The position numbers and the translations under genes are program-made. From NCBI GenBank assembly GCA_913062735.1, contig CAJXWI010000082.1:1-8551 (forward strand): a stretch of 8,551 nt of DNA, written 5' to 3'. Positions 6,289 to 8,551 of this stretch are shown piece by piece; within the stretch, counting starts at the first letter, position 1, and each line of letters starts with the position of its first letter. This DNA is from an uncultured Arcobacter sp. GTDB taxonomy: Bacteria; Campylobacterota; Campylobacteria; Campylobacterales; Arcobacteraceae. The notes below the pieces were generated by a model. It was given only the letters and a program-made list of their open reading frames with translations, was not told the DNA's origin and searched no databases.

Positions 6289-6695
6289 TAATTATTCTTT
6301 AAAGTAGAAATAGAAATAGCAAAAATACCTGCTAATCTAATTTGATCCATAACTTTTACTAATGTACCAGTTTTAGATGCTTGATCTGATTGAATAACAA
6401 CAGAGTTTTGTGTATTAGTAGCTTTTAAACGCTCAATATTTGCTCGTACAGACCTTATATCAACCATACGTTTATCAATCCAAATCTCATCATTGTTTTT
6501 AATAGCAATTAAAATATTGGCTTGTGCTTTACTTTGTGTACTTTTTGCAGAGGGTCTGTTTACTTCTATTCCTGTTTCTTTAATAAAAGAAGTTGTAACA
6601 ATAAAAAATATAAGCATAATAAAAACAACATCAAGCATAGGAGTTAAATTGATTTCTGTATCTTCTTTATGATGTTTTTGTGTAAATCTTCTCAT
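6288..6695 (-). CDS. exbD: ExbD/TolR-family biopolymer transport protein
   Basis: A component of the proton-driven ExbB-ExbD motor in the inner membrane. The 135-residue product has a short cytoplasmic N-terminus, one membrane helix (about 21-41) that opens with the family motif NLTPMLDVVFIMLIFF, and a periplasmic domain. D22 is the conserved membrane aspartate that takes up and releases protons, equivalent to D25 of E. coli ExbD. The start overlaps the exbB stop by one base (TAATG), and the stop overlaps tonB in the same way, pointing to coupled translation and fixed stoichiometry. TolR is the alternative in the same family, but the adjacent TonB and the TtpC context favour ExbD. Confidence 0.95.
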   Translation of the reverse strand: MRRFTQKHHKEDTEINLTPMLDVVFIMLIFFIVTTSFIKETGIEVNRPSAKSTQSKAQANILIAIKNNDEIWIDKRMVDIRSVRANIERLKATNTQNSVVIQSDQASKTGTLVKVMDQIRLAGIFAISISTLKNN

Positions 6696-7213
6696 TATAA
6701 TACCTTTTGAATTTCAAATTCAAGTTTTTGTTTGCGTTCTTTAATCGACATTTCTAATCTTTTCTCAAATAATAAACCACTTAAAGCAACCACCATTCCT
6801 GCCATTGTAGGAATGGTTGCCATTGAGACACCCGAAGCCATAGATTTAACGTTTGAGCTTCCTTGTACTGCCATGACATCAAAGACTTCAATCATTCCAG
6901 TAACTGTTCCTAATAAGCCAACAAGTGGGCACACTATAATAATTGTATTAATAAAAGGCAGGCCTTTTTCAAGCTTAATGGCTGAATGCTCAATAAAATA
7001 GCGTTTAATTTCTTCTTTAAAGCGATGATCTTTTTGTATTTTAGATACTTCATCTAAAACATTTTTCTTGAATGCTTTAAACTCATAGGCTATATAAATA
7101 TAGCGTTCAATTAATAAAGCCCATAAACACAAAGCTAAAATAAATACTAAAAATAATACCAGGCCTCCTTTTTCAAAGAAACCAAGGAGATCATCTAGAT
7201 ATAATTCAAACAT
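6695..7213 (-). CDS. exbB: ExbB/TolQ/MotA-family proton channel protein (ExbB2-like)
   Basis: The inner-membrane stator subunit that forms the motor with ExbD. The 172-residue product is short for ExbB and matches the compact ExbB2 type. It has three membrane helices: about 16-36, 86-108 and 128-152. The last two hold the family signatures CPLVGLLGTVTGMIEVF and SGVSMATIPTMAGMVVAL, which include the channel-lining threonines (T103/T105 and T133/T136 are the candidates). A cytoplasmic segment of about 45 residues links helices 1 and 2. The ATG follows the ttpC stop with no gap (TAAATG) and has no clear ribosome-binding site, so translation probably depends on ribosomes finishing ttpC. Confidence 0.94.
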   Translation of the reverse strand: MFELYLDDLLGFFEKGGLVLFLVFILALCLWALLIERYIYIAYEFKAFKKNVLDEVSKIQKDHRFKEEIKRYFIEHSAIKLEKGLPFINTIIIVCPLVGLLGTVTGMIEVFDVMAVQGSSNVKSMASGVSMATIPTMAGMVVALSGLLFEKRLEMSIKERKQKLEFEIQKVL

Positions 7214-8527
7214 TTATTTCAAGTTTTTGGCTAATAAACCAATACTTTGTTCTTCTAATATAGAAATTAATTGTCTTGATTTTGAAGAAATATAAGTATA
7301 TGCAAACAATAAAGGAATTGCAGTAACTAAACCTAGTACAGTAGTAATTAAAGCAGTAGATATTCCTCCTGCCATAAGTTTGGGATCACCTGTTCCAAAT
7401 AAGGTAATGGCTTGAAAAGTAGTAATCATACCAGTCACTGTTCCTAATAATCCTAAGAGAGGAGTAACCGCTGCTAGTAGTTTTACAAAACTTTGACCTT
7501 TTTGTATTTTATTACTTTCTTTTAAAATAGCTTCACCTACTTTAACTTCTAAATCATTTAATGAATCATTTAGATTGTTATAAAATACTGTAGCAATCTT
7601 TCCTAGGGCATTATTATCATTGGCATTTTGTAAATCTTTTATTTGTTTTTTGATATTACGTGAATACATATTTAATACCAATATTTTATACAATGCAAAT
7701 AACAGTCCTGATCCTCCAAGAACTAAAATAATAAAACCTACTATTCCTCCTTGATTTACTCTATCAAGAATACTTGGATTGTTTTCAAGCATCACTAATA
7801 AGGTTCCTCTTGTTGGGTCAATTAAAATATTTTGAATATCAGAGGAGTTTTCAAAGTTTTTTGCATTTTCTTGTACACTTGAACTAGGCTGTACAGCTAA
7901 TTCAACTAAAGATTTCATATCATTTGAATAATTTAAATATTTTCCATGACTAGTCGCTGAAAAAAGTCCTACTCTTGTAATACTTTGTTTTACTCTTTCT
8001 CCTGAGTTTAAAATCACCTTTGCATTGTATTGTGAAATTGAACCACTTTTGATGATTTCATCTAACATTTCATGCCAAAATAAAGTAAGTTCATTAATAT
8101 TTGCTAGTTTTTTTGAATTTGCTAGTTTGTAAAAGAATGTTTCTTTTGATAGATCTTGTGAGGCAGTTAACGAGTGCTGAAAGTTAATTAAAAAATCAGA
8201 TGAACTTTGTCTTACACTTCCAAACATTTCTCCTAAGTTAGCTGCTTTTATCTCAAGCTCGGCTTCTTTTTCAATTAGCTCTAACTCCTTATCTTCTATT
8301 GCTTTTTTAAGAGCAATACTTCTTCTTTCTTCTGTTTTAAGCGCTTTTTTTGTCATAGCCAAAATTTTTGCTTGCTCTTTTTTATTCTCTAAAAAATCAT
8401 TTAATCGTTTGTTTTCAAGCGCTAACTCTGCTTTAGATTCGTTTTTAACACTTTTTAATAAGGATTCAAGATCAAGTGAAAATGAAAATGAAAAAATAAG
8501 GCTTAATGCTACAATATATCTAATCAT
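7214..8527 (-). CDS. ttpC: TtpC-like protein: periplasmic coiled coil fused to an ExbB-type membrane domain
   Basis: An accessory component of TonB2-type energy transduction in the inner membrane. The 437-residue product starts with a signal peptide (MIRYIVALSLIFSFSFS). A charged coiled coil follows at about 20-100, rich in Lys/Glu/Leu heptads, then a mixed periplasmic region to about 258. The C-terminal half is an ExbB/MotA-family domain: a membrane helix at about 261-285, a cytoplasmic loop, then helices carrying AAVTPLLGLLGTVTGMITTF (353-372) and GGISTALITTVLGLVTAIPLLF (387-408). A separate small ExbB directly downstream shows this is the extra, enlarged paralogue, as in Vibrio TtpC, not the main stator. 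The ATG has AAGGA 6 bases ahead. It is the first operon gene visible; a TAA 13 bases before the ATG could end another gene upstream. Confidence 0.9.
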   Translation of the reverse strand: MIRYIVALSLIFSFSFSLDLESLLKSVKNESKAELALENKRLNDFLENKKEQAKILAMTKKALKTEERRSIALKKAIEDKELELIEKEAELEIKAANLGEMFGSVRQSSSDFLINFQHSLTASQDLSKETFFYKLANSKKLANINELTLFWHEMLDEIIKSGSISQYNAKVILNSGERVKQSITRVGLFSATSHGKYLNYSNDMKSLVELAVQPSSSVQENAKNFENSSDIQNILIDPTRGTLLVMLENNPSILDRVNQGGIVGFIILVLGGSGLLFALYKILVLNMYSRNIKKQIKDLQNANDNNALGKIATVFYNNLNDSLNDLEVKVGEAILKESNKIQKGQSFVKLLAAVTPLLGLLGTVTGMITTFQAITLFGTGDPKLMAGGISTALITTVLGLVTAIPLLFAYTYISSKSRQLISILEEQSIGLLAKNLK

Positions 8528-8533
8528 TTTACG

Positions 8534-8538
8534 TCCTT
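8534..8538 (-). promoter_or_regulatory. Ribosome-binding site of ttpC
   Basis: AAGGA on the minus strand lies 6 bases before the ATG at 8527. It is the only strong Shine-Dalgarno sequence in the operon within the window; the downstream genes rely on overlapping stops and starts. No promoter can be placed, because only 24 bases upstream are visible. Confidence 0.7.
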
Positions 8539-8551
8539 AAGTGCCAAAAAG

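Overview
The window is strongly AT-rich and tightly packed with genes. It looks like chromosomal DNA of a Campylobacterota species, most likely a marine or free-living member of the Arcobacteraceae. That placement is an inference from base composition, frequent TTG/GTG starts, the AHQWRQP-type histidine kinase and the protein styles; no taxonomic marker was searched.

Layout. (1) Positions 1-260 (+) hold the 3' end of an unrecognised gene, closed by a very strong hairpin terminator at 278-317. (2) trpS, tryptophanyl-tRNA synthetase (321-1280, -), converges on that terminator and starts at a GTG with a good ribosome-binding site. (3) A 158-bp divergent intergenic region (1281-1438) carries AT-rich promoter-like elements for trpS and for the next pair. 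(4) A two-component pair lies on +: an OmpR/PhoB-type response regulator (1439-2125), overlapping by 8 bases a sensor kinase with a 7TMR-DISM-type membrane region (2118-3833). (5) The kinase converges, with a 33-bp overlap of coding ends, on a small minus-strand gene (3801-4433). Its product looks like a degenerate, probably repurposed IS1595/IS1016-type transposase: the helix-turn-helix and the C-terminal block are kept, while the catalytic DDE core is reduced or lost. (6) From 8527 down to 4505 on the minus strand runs a five-gene operon: ttpC, exbB, exbD, tonB and a TPR protein. The genes are adjacent or overlap by 1-4 bases, so they are probably translationally coupled.

How the genes work together. 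The operon has the gene order of the Vibrio TonB2 energy-transduction system: TtpC, an ExbB-like protein with a long periplasmic coiled coil, followed by ExbB2, ExbD2, TonB2 and a secreted TPR protein. The ExbB/ExbD motor would use proton motive force to drive TonB, which energises outer-membrane TonB-dependent transporters. TtpC and the TPR protein would be accessory parts spanning the periplasm. No transporter is in the window, so the substrate is unknown. The two-component pair and the transposase-like protein sit next to this operon, but nothing in the sequence shows that they regulate it.

The most unusual item is the transposase-derived protein at 3801-4433. The rest is recognisable biology with some noteworthy architecture. 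No RNA genes, CRISPR arrays, intact insertion sequences or attachment sites were seen, and no stretch over 300 bases lacks a gene.
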